A DNA stretch of 42,318 nt from Alphaproteobacteria bacterium HGW-Alphaproteobacteria-4 (GCA_002842855.1 PHEE01000028.1:1-42318); one strand, 5' to 3'. Shown: positions 29,210 to 35,949, counted from the stretch's first letter. Made by a program: numbers and translations. Notes: generated by a model not told the origin, from the letters alone.

Positions 29210-30130
29210 TCAGTTGGTTGCCACCGGGTGCGCATCGTCCTGCGTCCAGCCGATCATGGAATCGACATAGAGCGCTAGGTTTTCGTAACCCAAAAGCTCG
29301 TGCAGCACGAACCAGTCAGTTGCGGACCAGTGCCCGGCATTGCAATAGGTGATCGCTTGCACCCCGGTATCGCCGCCAAGCGCCACCGGCACCAGCGCAC
29401 GCAGATCGTCGAGCGGCTTGATGCGGTTGGTCGCTGCATCGTAGAACAGATCGCTGTCAAGGCTCGCCGCACCGGGAATGTGGCCCGCGCGCTTGGCGGC
29501 CCCGGCTTTCTTGGTGCCCGCGTATTGCTCTGGCGGGCGCGCGTCAATCAGCGGTATTCCCGCCGCGAGCGCCGCTTCGACCTGCTCGGTGGTTGCAAGA
29601 ATTTCGGGCCGCACCTGGGCTATGAAGTTTCCCTTTGCCACCTCGGTAACCCCCGTTGCCACCGGGTTTGCGGCGTCGGCCACCCAGGCCGGCCAGCCGC
29701 CATCGAGAATCGCTACCGTGTCATGGCCAGCGTATTTGAAGCTCCAGTAAAGCCGCGCAGCGCCACCGAACTCGGTCGAGTCGGTGCCTGCGGGCACGAT
29801 CACCACGAGGCTGTCGGAATTGACGCCAAGCTCGGCGATGGTGGCCTCAAGCGCTGCCGTCGCGGGCACCGCGCCCGCAATAGCGCCCTGCCCGCGCCAG
29901 CCGCCGGGGTACGCGCTGAACACCGCGCCGGGCACATGCCCTGCGGCGAACTCGTTCGCTGCGGTCCTGCCACGGATATCGACCACCACCAGATCGGCGC
30001 GGCCGATATTGGCGCGCAGCCATTCGGCCGGTACGAGCGGGCCGGGAAGGCCCTCGGCCAGCGCGGGCGCCAGCGCGGCCGCAAGCGCAGCCACCGCCAG
30101 TGCAAGATACAACGTCAGTTTTTTCAGCAT
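29210..30130 (-). CDS. Periplasmic tandem-rhodanese sulfurtransferase
   Basis: A 306-residue exported protein (signal cleaved after APALA, about residue 25). Two rhodanese domains follow. The first, about 32-150, has LVVVDIRGRTAANEFAAGHVPGAV but no catalytic Cys. The second, about 170-300, has IDARPPEQYAG, HIPGA and the active Cys263 in TYCNAGHWSATDW. Such thiosulfate or 3-mercaptopyruvate sulfurtransferases move sulfane sulfur to cyanide or thiols; location in the periplasm hints at inorganic sulfur processing. GAGGA lies upstream of the ATG at 30130. No sox genes are nearby. Confidence 0.85.
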   Translation of the reverse strand: MLKKLTLYLALAVAALAAALAPALAEGLPGPLVPAEWLRANIGRADLVVVDIRGRTAANEFAAGHVPGAVFSAYPGGWRGQGAIAGAVPATAALEATIAELGVNSDSLVVIVPAGTDSTEFGGAARLYWSFKYAGHDTVAILDGGWPAWVADAANPVATGVTEVAKGNFIAQVRPEILATTEQVEAALAAGIPLIDARPPEQYAGTKKAGAAKRAGHIPGAASLDSDLFYDAATNRIKPLDDLRALVPVALGGDTGVQAITYCNAGHWSATDWFVLHELLGYENLALYVDSMIGWTQDDAHPVATN

Positions 30131-30339
30131 TCTCGTGATCCTCTTTCCCTTACGCGGCGCATCGCCCCTACCACCTGCCAAGGCCGCGCTGTGCGGCATC
30201 AGAGCGGTGTAGTATCGGCGGCATGGCAGCGCCCGGCAAATCACGTCCTTGCGCGAGATCAAGTGCACGGCGTTGTGAACGGCCTTTGCCGACGGAAAAT
30301 CGGGCTGCCAGACCGTTGCCCATAGCGGTGATGAATCGC

Positions 30340-30368
30340 TTGACGCCGCCCCCCGGACCCCGTATCCA
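30340..30368 (+). promoter_or_regulatory. Sigma-70-type promoter for rpmB
   Basis: TTGACG (30340-30345), a 17-bp spacer and TATCCA (30363-30368) lie about 90 bp before the rpmB start. The rest of the 327-bp spacer between the rhodanese and rpmB genes holds no gene that I can support. Confidence 0.5.
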
Positions 30369-30457
30369 GCCGCAACTGAATTCGGGTGCTGCCGAGGCGG
30401 CGCCCATTGATTGTATGGATGCCGCGTCTGCGGCCCGATGAAACGAAGGAATACGCC

Positions 30458-30745
30458 ATGTCGCGCGTCTGCGAACTGACCGGCAAAGGCCCGATGTCGG
30501 GCAACACCGTGAGCCATGCCAACAACCGCTCGCGCCGCCGCTTTCTGCCCAACCTCAACGATGTCACGCTGATGTCGGACGTGCTCGGGCAGTCGTTCAA
30601 GCTGCGCATCTCGGCCGCTGGCCTGCGCTCGGTCGACCATCGCGGCGGGCTTGACGCCTACCTTGCCAAGGCCAGGGACGAAGAGCTTTCGGTGAACGCG
30701 CAGAAAATCAAGAAGGCGATCAGCAAGGCGCAAGCCACCGCCTGA
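30458..30745 (+). CDS. rpmB: 50S ribosomal protein L28
   Basis: A 95-residue L28 of the large ribosomal subunit. The start [23 protein letters not shown] is diagnostic, as is [14 protein letters not shown] and the [23 protein letters not shown] block. Length fits alphaproteobacterial L28. AAGGA lies 7 nt before the ATG. A strong terminator follows 20 bp later, so it is monocistronic. Confidence 0.97.
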   Translation: MSRVCELTGKGPMSGNTVSHANNRSRRRFLPNLNDVTLMSDVLGQSFKLRISAAGLRSVDHRGGLDAYLAKARDEELSVNAQKIKKAISKAQATA

Positions 30746-30765
30746 TCCGGCCCCGTTGCATTGCC

Positions 30766-30795
30766 AAGGCCCCGCCCGAAACGGCGGGGCCTTTT
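30766..30795 (+). terminator. Rho-independent terminator of rpmB
   Basis: AAGGCCCCGCC (30766-30776) pairs with GGCGGGGCCTT (30783-30793), 6-nt loop, then a T run to 30795. Confidence 0.9.
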
Positions 30796-30811
30796 GCGTT
30801 TGCATCACGGA

Positions 30812-30840
30812 ATCGTGGGGCACCTGCGACACGCTGTCAC
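30812..30840 (+). promoter_or_regulatory. Copper-unit upstream element, copy 1
   Basis: ATCGTG (30812-30817), then CCTGCG, CA and TGTCAC (30835-30840). The same blocks in the same order occur at 32659-32696 and, more weakly, 31849-31886. TGTCAC ends 36 bp before the small exported-protein start in this unit and in unit 3. It is probably a shared promoter or operator; the regulator is unknown. Confidence 0.45.
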
Positions 30841-30875
30841 TTTCGCCCGGGCCGCCAAAGGCACATTTTCGGCGT

Positions 30876-31229
30876 ATGATGTGCAACGCGGCGCGCAGAT
30901 ATCTCACGGTCCTGATGGTGCTGGTTCTTGGCGCCAGCAGCGTGACGATGGCGGTGGCGCGCGGCCAGACCCGCGCCGCGGGCGAGATTGTGATCTGCTC
31001 GGGCTATGGGCTGACCGCGATCACCGTTGATGCCGCGGGCAACCCGGTAAGTACCGTGCACATCTGCCCCGATATGGCGCTCGCGTTGTTCACCGCACAT
31101 CAGGCTGCGCCGCTGGTTATCGAACGGCCCGAAGGGCGGGTCAGCGATCTGATCCTCGTCGAAGCCCGCCTGCCCGAATCGTGGATACCGGTTGAGCTGC
31201 ATGCCCGGGGGCCGCCAAGGCTGATCTGA
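30876..31229 (+). CDS. Small exported Cys-containing protein, unit 1 (DUF2946-like)
   Basis: A 117-residue protein with a signal or anchor segment (RRYLTVLMVLVLGASSVTMAVA). The mature part has conserved ARGQTRAAGEIVICSGYGLT, then NPVSTVHICPDMALAL, then GRVSDLILVEARL and a C-terminal ARGPP. A paralogue of equal length sits at 32733. The Cys and His spacing resembles DUF2946-type proteins found beside copper genes, which I infer from motif and context only. It directly precedes a PCu(A)C copper chaperone (40 bp), so it may bind or deliver copper in the periplasm. Start codons 30876 and 30879 are tandem ATGs; no strong ribosome site. Confidence 0.68.
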   Translation: MMCNAARRYLTVLMVLVLGASSVTMAVARGQTRAAGEIVICSGYGLTAITVDAAGNPVSTVHICPDMALALFTAHQAAPLVIERPEGRVSDLILVEARLPESWIPVELHARGPPRLI

Positions 31230-31269
31230 GGCGACCACGCTCATATCAACCTTTGCAAGGATACCTTCC

Positions 31270-31782
31270 ATGTACGCTCTCAAAACCATTCTGGCGGCCA
31301 GCGCCGTTGCCTTCGCCCTGCCCGCTGCGGCCGAAATTCGCATCGTGAGCCCCTATATGATCGCCTCTCCGATGGCGATGGGGTCGGGTGCCGCCTTCTT
31401 CGTGATCGAGAATACCGGCCCCGGCGATGACCGCCTTGCCGACGCCGCTTCGGACATTGCCGACATGACCCAGCTGCACACCCACATCGCGGATTCAAGC
31501 GGCGTCATGCAGATGGTGCATGTGCCCGAGGGCTGGGTGATTCCGGCGGGCACGACGCATGCGTTGGCGCGCGGTTCGGACCATGTGATGTTCATGGGCA
31601 TCAAGGCCCCGCTCCAGGTGGGCGATATCGTCACGCTGACGCTGAAGTTTGAAAAGGCAGGCGACGTGGTGGTGCAGATACCCTTCGGGGTTGCCCCTGC
31701 GACCGACTCGATGCCGATGGGCAGCATGCCGATGGGCAGCATGCCCATGGGCAACATGCCGATGGCGCCTGCCAAACCGTAA
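31270..31782 (+). CDS. Periplasmic PCu(A)C copper chaperone with Met-rich tail, unit 1
   Basis: A 170-residue periplasmic protein (signal cleaved after ALPAAA). The PCu(A)C domain carries the Cu(I) ligands: His in LHTHIADSSGVMQM, the Met residues of that block, and DHVMFMG (HxM type). PCu(A)C proteins deliver copper to the CuA site of cytochrome oxidase with Sco. The C-terminus adds three MPMG repeats (about residues 151-165), a flexible methionine-rich tail that could bind extra Cu(I). It follows the small exported gene by 40 bp and ends in a strong terminator. Confidence 0.9.
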   Translation: MYALKTILAASAVAFALPAAAEIRIVSPYMIASPMAMGSGAAFFVIENTGPGDDRLADAASDIADMTQLHTHIADSSGVMQMVHVPEGWVIPAGTTHALARGSDHVMFMGIKAPLQVGDIVTLTLKFEKAGDVVVQIPFGVAPATDSMPMGSMPMGSMPMGNMPMAPAKP

Positions 31783-31803
31783 CGCATCGAATTTGCGGCA
31801 AAG

Positions 31804-31836
31804 AACCGGGCGGAGCGCAGGCTCCGCCCGGTTCAT
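31804..31836 (+). terminator. Terminator of copper unit 1
   Basis: AACCGGGCGGAGC (31804-31816) pairs perfectly with GCTCCGCCCGGTT (31821-31833) around GCAG; the T tract is weak (CATTT). Confidence 0.8.
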
Positions 31837-31848
31837 TTGAGACGATCC

Positions 31849-31886
31849 CATTTGCGTGATCCTGGCCCGCATGCACAGTTTGTCGC
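31849..31886 (+). promoter_or_regulatory. Copper-unit upstream element, copy 2
   Basis: CATTTGCGTGAT (31849-31860) is identical to 32659-32670; the following 26 bp end CAGTTTGTCGC against CAGTTTGTCAC at 32686-32696. 29 of 38 ungapped positions match. An ATGATG at 31923 stands at the spacing where units 1 and 3 start their small gene, but a TAG follows at once. The DNA from 31932 to 32145 holds no gene that I can support. Confidence 0.55.
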
Positions 31887-32145
31887 ACCCCCGTCGCGGG
31901 TAAAAAGGTGTATATTGAGCACATGATGTAGGGCCGTTCCAAGCCTTTGCCCGACATTCCCCGGCACTGATGATCAGCGCGACCGGAGGCGGTTTCTTCC
32001 GCCTTGGCCGATGGTGGTATCAGCTGCCCCCGGAACGGGCGGGGCGGCAGGTCAGGCATCAAAAGCTGCCGGGCCGCGCGCGCCGCAGCAGCACGATTCT
32101 CTGCGCGCAAGGCATTTGAAACGCTACCTCGAAAGGAGCATCCAG

Positions 32146-32571
32146 ATGAAATCGCTCAAGTACCTTATCGCCGCCAGTGCGATGTCTTTCGCGCTGCCCG
32201 CCTTCGCGCAAGATCTGGTGGTAACCGACGCCTACCTGACGCCACTCGCAGGGGTTGAAAACGCCGCCGGGCTTTACATGGTGATCCTGAACAACGGCAA
32301 AGCGCTCGATACATTGCTGGGCGCAACCTGCGAAATTGCGGGCGGCTCGGAACTGCTGGCAACGATTTCAGACGCCAAGGGCGCACCGCAACTGGTGCCG
32401 CAGCCGCAGGGCAAGGAAATCATGAACACGGGCGGTTTTACCCTTGCGCCGGGGGGCTATCAGGTCGCGCTGCTCAACCTCAAGTCACCGTTGAAATCCG
32501 GCGAAAAGGTGATGGTCACGCTGAAGTTCGCGACTGCGGGCGATGTGCCGGTCGAGGCTGTGGTCAAGTAG
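32146..32571 (+). CDS. PCu(A)C-fold protein without copper ligands, unit 2
   Basis: A 141-residue exported protein (MKSLKYLIAASAMSFALPAFA signal). It aligns without gaps to the unit-1 chaperone over the domain core, and its C-terminal half keeps LKSPLKSGEKVMVTLKFATAGDVPVE. Every expected Cu(I) ligand is changed: the two His of LHTH become Leu and Thr, the two Met of MQM become Pro and Leu, and the HxM motif becomes QVA. It therefore cannot bind copper in the usual way. AAGGAG is 7 nt upstream of the ATG. The reading frame is intact, so it may have a structural or new ligand role rather than being dead. Confidence 0.8.
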   Translation: MKSLKYLIAASAMSFALPAFAQDLVVTDAYLTPLAGVENAAGLYMVILNNGKALDTLLGATCEIAGGSELLATISDAKGAPQLVPQPQGKEIMNTGGFTLAPGGYQVALLNLKSPLKSGEKVMVTLKFATAGDVPVEAVVK

Positions 32572-32603
32572 CCCGACCGCGCCGCAAGGTGGCCGAGCTG
32601 GGG

Positions 32604-32631
32604 CGGGCGGGGCGAAGGCCCCGCCCGTTTT
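32604..32631 (+). terminator. Terminator of copper unit 2
   Basis: CGGGCGGGGC (32604-32613), loop GAAG, GCCCCGCCCG (32618-32627), then TTTT. The same stem sequence recurs after unit 3. Confidence 0.88.
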
Positions 32632-32658
32632 GCTGCGTCGGCCGCCCGTCCCTGATCG

Positions 32659-32696
32659 CATTTGCGTGATCGTGCCCCCCTGCGCCAGTTTGTCAC
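32659..32696 (+). promoter_or_regulatory. Copper-unit upstream element, copy 3
   Basis: CATTTGCGTGATCGTG, CCTGCG and CAGTTTGTCAC in order, ending 37 bp before the start of the unit-3 small gene. It matches copy 1 in ATCGTG...CCTGCG...TGTCAC and copy 2 in its first 12 bases exactly. Confidence 0.55.
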
Positions 32697-32732
32697 TGCC
32701 CACTGGCGACCGCGCCATGTTAGTCAAACTGC

Positions 32733-33086
32733 ATGGCAAACCGTCTGCTGCCCACCCTTTCCGCGATCGTGCTGGCACTGCTTCTGGCAGTGACAAGCAT
32801 GACCATGGCGGTGGCGCGCGGTCAGGCCCGCGTTGCGGGCGAGTTTGTCATCTGTTCGGGCTATGGCCTTACCACCATCAAGGTTGACCACAACGGCAAC
32901 CCGGTGAGCGAGATCCATATCTGCCCGGACATGGCGCTTGGCCTGATGGCCGCTGTGGCGCATGCGCCGCCAAGCGTGGAACGCCCCGCCGGGCGGGTTA
33001 GCGATCTGATCCTCGTCGAACCCCGTCTGCTGCATTCGCGTTCCTTCGTCGTGGCGCGTGCCAGGGGTCCGCCGGTGGTTGTCTGA
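32733..33086 (+). CDS. Small exported Cys-containing protein, unit 3
   Basis: A 117-residue paralogue of the unit-1 protein at 30876, the same length. Shared blocks are TMAVARGQ, VICSGYGLT, GNPVS, HICPDMAL, GRVSDLILVE and C-terminal ARGPP; the signal segment and the region before the tail diverge. Both Cys and the His of HICPDM are conserved in the pair, consistent with a metal or disulfide role. It lies 38 bp ahead of the PCu(A)C-Met/His-CpxP-like fusion gene. No database family is certain; DUF2946-like is a tentative label. Confidence 0.68.
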   Translation: MANRLLPTLSAIVLALLLAVTSMTMAVARGQARVAGEFVICSGYGLTTIKVDHNGNPVSEIHICPDMALGLMAAVAHAPPSVERPAGRVSDLILVEPRLLHSRSFVVARARGPPVVV

Positions 33087-33124
33087 TTTCGTCAGACAGA
33101 TACCCACCCAAAAAGGACCGAACC

Positions 33125-34207
33125 ATGAGCTTCCTGAAATCGTTTCTTACGGCTGCGGCCGTAGTGTTTGCGCTGCCCGCTTACGCGCAGACCATCACCA
33201 TCTCTGACGCCTATGCGCGTGTCGCCACGCCCACCTCACCTTCTGGGGCGGCGTTCCTGATCATCGAGAACAAGGGCGCCGAGGCCGACCACCTTGTCGG
33301 CGTTGCCTCCGAGATCGCCGAAATGACGCAGATGCACACCCACATCGCCGACGCGGCCGGGGTGATGCAGATGGTCGAGGTGCCCGGCGGCTGGGATATA
33401 CCCGCGGGCGGCACCCACACGCTGCAACGCGGCGCCGATCACATCATGTTCATGGGGCTGAAGCAGCCGTTGAATGATGGCGACATCGTCACCGTAACGC
33501 TGACCTTCGCAAAAGCGGGCGAGGTTGTGGTGCAGATCCCGGTTGACCTGCAACGCGGTGCGCCCGCTGGCGCAATGGGTGCAATGGACCATGGCGCCAT
33601 GATGGGCGGCGCGGCTCCGATGGCTGGCATGGACCACGGCGCCATGATGGGTGGCGCGGCTCCGATGGCTGGCATGGACCACGGCGCCATGATGGGTGGC
33701 GCGGCTCCGATGGCTGGCATGGACCACGGCGCCATGATGGGCGGCGCGGCTCCGATGGCTGGCATGGACCATGGCGCCATGATGGGTGGCGGGGCTCCGA
33801 TGGCTGGCATGGACCACGGCGCCATGATGGGTGGCATGGGCATGGCGGCACCCGCTGCGGCGGGGAACGGGCTTTCGGCCCCGGTCATCATGCTTACCCC
33901 CTTCGTACGCGACAATGCCGATGCGCTGAACCTGAACGAAGCACAGCGCGCCGACCTCAAGGCGTGGCTTGAAAAGCCCAACGCACGGGTGGTGGTCGAA
34001 AACGAAACCATCGCGCTGCGGGCCGAACTGCGCGCGGCGATCGTGATGGGCGCGCCCAAGGCTGACCGTCAGGCGCTGGCCGACAAGATCGGCGCCAACG
34101 AGGCGAAGCTGGTGATGGCGCGCTCAGACTGCACCGATCACTGGCGCGAAGTTCTCAGCCCCGAACAGTTCACGCAGCTTTTGATGCTGGCGGGCGTGCT
34201 GAAATAA
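33125..34207 (+). CDS. PCu(A)C domain fused to Met/His tandem repeat and CpxP/LTxxQ-like domain, unit 3
   Basis: A 360-residue exported protein (signal cleaved after ALPAYA). Residues about 22-145 are a PCu(A)C domain with intact ligands (MTQMHTHIADAAGVMQM and DHIMFMG). Residues 154-237 are five full copies and one partial copy of a 15-residue unit, MDHGAMMGGAAPMAG, giving many Met and His side chains able to bind Cu(I)/Cu(II). Residues about 250-360 are helical, with LNLNEAQRADLKAW near the start and LSPEQFTQLL at the end, resembling CpxP/Spy or heavy-metal-resistor (LTxxQ) proteins, and one Cys. The combined protein could capture, buffer and sense periplasmic copper. I do not know this fusion from described families. 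Follows the small gene by 38 bp. Confidence 0.88.
   Translation: MSFLKSFLTAAAVVFALPAYAQTITISDAYARVATPTSPSGAAFLIIENKGAEADHLVGVASEIAEMTQMHTHIADAAGVMQMVEVPGGWDIPAGGTHTLQRGADHIMFMGLKQPLNDGDIVTVTLTFAKAGEVVVQIPVDLQRGAPAGAMGAMDHGAMMGGAAPMAGMDHGAMMGGAAPMAGMDHGAMMGGAAPMAGMDHGAMMGGAAPMAGMDHGAMMGGGAPMAGMDHGAMMGGMGMAAPAAAGNGLSAPVIMLTPFVRDNADALNLNEAQRADLKAWLEKPNARVVVENETIALRAELRAAIVMGAPKADRQALADKIGANEAKLVMARSDCTDHWREVLSPEQFTQLLMLAGVLK
33584..33835 (+). repeat. 45-bp tandem repeat encoding a Met/His-rich linker
   Basis: Five full 45-bp copies start at 33584, 33629, 33674, 33719 and 33764; a 27-bp partial copy starts at 33809. The reading frame is preserved in all. Copies differ at only a few synonymous or Ala/Gly positions (GGC/GGT, CAT/CAC, GCG/GGG), pointing to recent duplication or gene conversion and likely copy-number variation. 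Confidence 0.95.
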
Positions 34208-34229
34208 CCAACACGAGGGGCAAGACGCG

Positions 34230-34256
34230 CGGGCGGGGCGAAAGCCCCGCCCGTTT
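34230..34256 (+). terminator. Terminator of copper unit 3
   Basis: CGGGCGGGGC (34230-34239), loop GAAA, GCCCCGCCCG (34244-34253), then TTT. The stem equals the unit-2 terminator at 32604. It also abuts the stop of the convergent gene, so it may serve both directions. Confidence 0.85.
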
Positions 34257-34555
34257 CATGTCCGGCAAAGCGCCTCGGCCTTGACGATGAAGCTGGAATA
34301 GCGCTGCCAGAATTCGCGGTCTTCGGGGTGGGTAGAGCGGCGCGCGACCTCGGCCTTGTCGGGGTCGGCAAAGAAGGCGGCGACGCGGCGCTGATCGGCG
34401 CGATCAAGATCTTGATCAGCGAGAAATTGCAGGCAGCCGCACAGAACGATGCCGGGCCGCGCAGAGGTGAGGGCAAGGCAGGCATCGCCAACCAACCCGG
34501 CCTGCGCCGGCCCGCCAAACAGCAGGGCGGCGGCGAGGGGCAGCGCGGGCCTCAG
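34256..34555 (-). CDS. Small exported Cys-containing protein coupled to a CopZ-like gene
   Basis: A frame of 99 residues whose N-terminus reads as a good signal peptide only if started at the CTG at 34555: RPALPLAAALLFGGPAQA then GLVGDAC. That CTG overlaps the TGA stop of the CopZ-like gene (CTGA), the usual geometry of coupled starts. No ATG, GTG or TTG is available upstream in frame; the first later start, TTG at 34495, would delete the signal. The mature part has four Cys (DACLAL, LCGC, ALCRT) and a helical, charged C-terminal half (DREFWQRYSSFIVKAEAL). Function unknown; copper context is suggestive. Confidence 0.55.
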   Translation of the reverse strand: MRPALPLAAALLFGGPAQAGLVGDACLALTSARPGIVLCGCLQFLADQDLDRADQRRVAAFFADPDKAEVARRSTHPEDREFWQRYSSFIVKAEALCRT

Positions 34556-34740
34556 CCGACCACCTCGGCGGGGTAGCCCGCACCTTTGAGGGCAGCAAGC
34601 AGGGTGGCGGCAGGCAGGCCGGAAACGGTGACCTGCCGGGCAGGCATATCAAAACTGGCGTGGGCGCCGACGGCGGCAAGGGCGGCCTCGATAGTGGCCT
34701 TGCAGTGGCCGCACGACATGTCTGGAACGGAAAGGATCAT
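34552..34740 (-). CDS. CopZ-like heavy-metal-associated chaperone
   Basis: A 62-residue cytosolic HMA-domain protein, MILSVPDMSCGHCKATIEAAL with the metal loop MxCxxC at residues 8-13, then a standard beta-alpha-beta-beta-alpha-beta ending GAGYPAEVVG. Such proteins carry Cu(I) to P1B-type ATPases or copper regulators. GGAG lies 6 nt before the ATG at 34740. It is convergent with copper unit 3, extending the copper island to the cytosol. No copper ATPase is in the window. Confidence 0.9.
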   Translation of the reverse strand: MILSVPDMSCGHCKATIEAALAAVGAHASFDMPARQVTVSGLPAATLLAALKGAGYPAEVVG

Positions 34741-34849
34741 CGGGGGCTCCGGGGTTTTGGGCCGCCATTGTCGCAGGACGGCACCGGGGGGTCAAGCGGG
34801 GCGCAGCTTGCGCACAGGGGCGCCGTGGAGGGGGCCCGAGGGCCGGATC

Positions 34850-35300
34850 AGCGAAGGTCCGGTGGACCTTCGCCCGGCCCGATTGCCTGAAGGCGCAAGC
34901 CGGAGGGCAAGGGGGGTGAAGCCGCATGAAGCGCACCAAACGGGCCGCGCCTGCCCAAGCAGGCGCCGCCCGATTTGCTCGGGGCAAATCGGGCAGGGCG
35001 CAGTTGTTGGGCCTGGGGTCGCCGTTGTGGCTGGGGTGGTGGGTGACAGAGGACAGCGCCCGAACCGAGGGGTGGGCGTAAGCGCCCGCCCCGTGGGGGG
35101 TGAGGCGGATCAGGAAACGCTCCTGTGGAGCGTATCCCCGCCGAACGCCCGGAGCGCAAGCGAAGGGCCGGGAGAGAGGGCGCTTGCGCTGGGTGCGGTG
35201 GGTGACAGAGGGCAGCGCCCGAACCGAGGGGTGGGCGTAAGCGCCCGCCCCGTGGGGGCGGTTCGGGCGCTGCCCGGTGCAAGGGGCACCGGGCGGGGGA
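34850..35300. repeat. Hairpin array with a 62-bp direct repeat
   Basis: The roughly 560-bp spacer after the CopZ-like gene holds a row of perfect inverted repeats: CGAAGGTCC/GGACCTTCG (34852-34872), GCGCCTGC/GCAGGCGC (34947-34966), GCCCGATTTGC/GCAAATCGGGC (34968-34994). A 62-bp sequence beginning GGTGGGTGACAGAGG occurs at 35038-35099 and again at 35197-35258 with one mismatch. The second copy also pairs CAGCGCCCGAACCG with CGGTTCGGGCGCTG downstream. I see no coding sequence I can support. Confidence 0.85.
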
Positions 35301-35304
35301 AGTC

Positions 35305-35949
35305 TCAAGACTGAATTTTGATCGGATTGTCTAGTGCTTCTGGAATATGGCGATGGACTTCTTTAATGAGATTCTCCAGTCCAATCCAAGCTCTTGAAGC
35401 TAGATCATTCGCTTGCTCCCCAAGCAATGACAGGCGCTCATACTCATCATTTGGAACGTATTCCAAGGTCTTAAACCCCGTACGAGAGCGACCCGCGATT
35501 ATTTCCGGTGTTGTGTTCACAGAAACAAACATGTCTAGTTCGCGCAGTTGGCTAATGAATTCTTCGAGCATTAGCTCGAGTTTTCTATTCTGAAAAATCA
35601 ACGCACCAACACTCTTATCATTAATTAATTCGCGCATAGACAAGAAGTAATCGTCATCCAAAAATTGTCTCAGGTCATGATCCTTTAGCAGTGTCCTAAA
35701 ACTATTTGCATAAAGGCGAAGCAGTCTTTCCGCAACCCGTATATCGTTAGGCGAAGATCTTCTCGGCACGAATTCTTCGCTTGTTTTAATTTCAGCTAAA
35801 ATCCAAGTGACAAGCGCTGCCAACACCGACAGAATCGTCTTTGGCTGATTTAGAAAGGACAAATCGCTGGGCCAGAGAAGCAAAATAATAGTTCCCACCA
35901 GCGTGAGACCTAAGCCAACTCTGGAAAGGGTTTGAACGTACTTACCCAT
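35305..35949 (-). CDS. Low-GC orphan membrane protein with two N-terminal TM helices
   Basis: A 214-residue protein of unrecognised family. Residues about 8-27 and 38-54 are hydrophobic and form a TM hairpin; residues 60-214 are predicted helical and charged, without visible catalytic motifs or cysteines. Base composition is strikingly low (hand-counted lines of 32% and 43% G+C against about 65% around it), and codon use is AT-rich, so recent transfer is likely. Its ATG overlaps the lepA stop by 8 bp (GATGGGTAA), so it uses lepA transcription or translation. A two-TM hairpin plus a helical domain recalls SLATT-type effectors, but there is no partner gene, and this is only a guess. Confidence 0.7.
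   Translation of the reverse strand: MGKYVQTLSRVGLGLTLVGTIILLLWPSDLSFLNQPKTILSVLAALVTWILAEIKTSEEFVPRRSSPNDIRVAERLLRLYANSFRTLLKDHDLRQFLDDDYFLSMRELINDKSVGALIFQNRKLELMLEEFISQLRELDMFVSVNTTPEIIAGRSRTGFKTLEYVPNDEYERLSLLGEQANDLASRAWIGLENLIKEVHRHIPEALDNPIKIQS

Noticed and set aside
33584..33835. Regular repeats as a CRISPR array
   Set aside because: The repeats are contiguous, without spacers, and encode an in-frame protein repeat.
34850..35300. Hairpin array as tRNA genes or a CRISPR
   Set aside because: No cloverleaf, no CCA or TPsiC-like block, and no regularly spaced repeats; the hairpins differ from one another.
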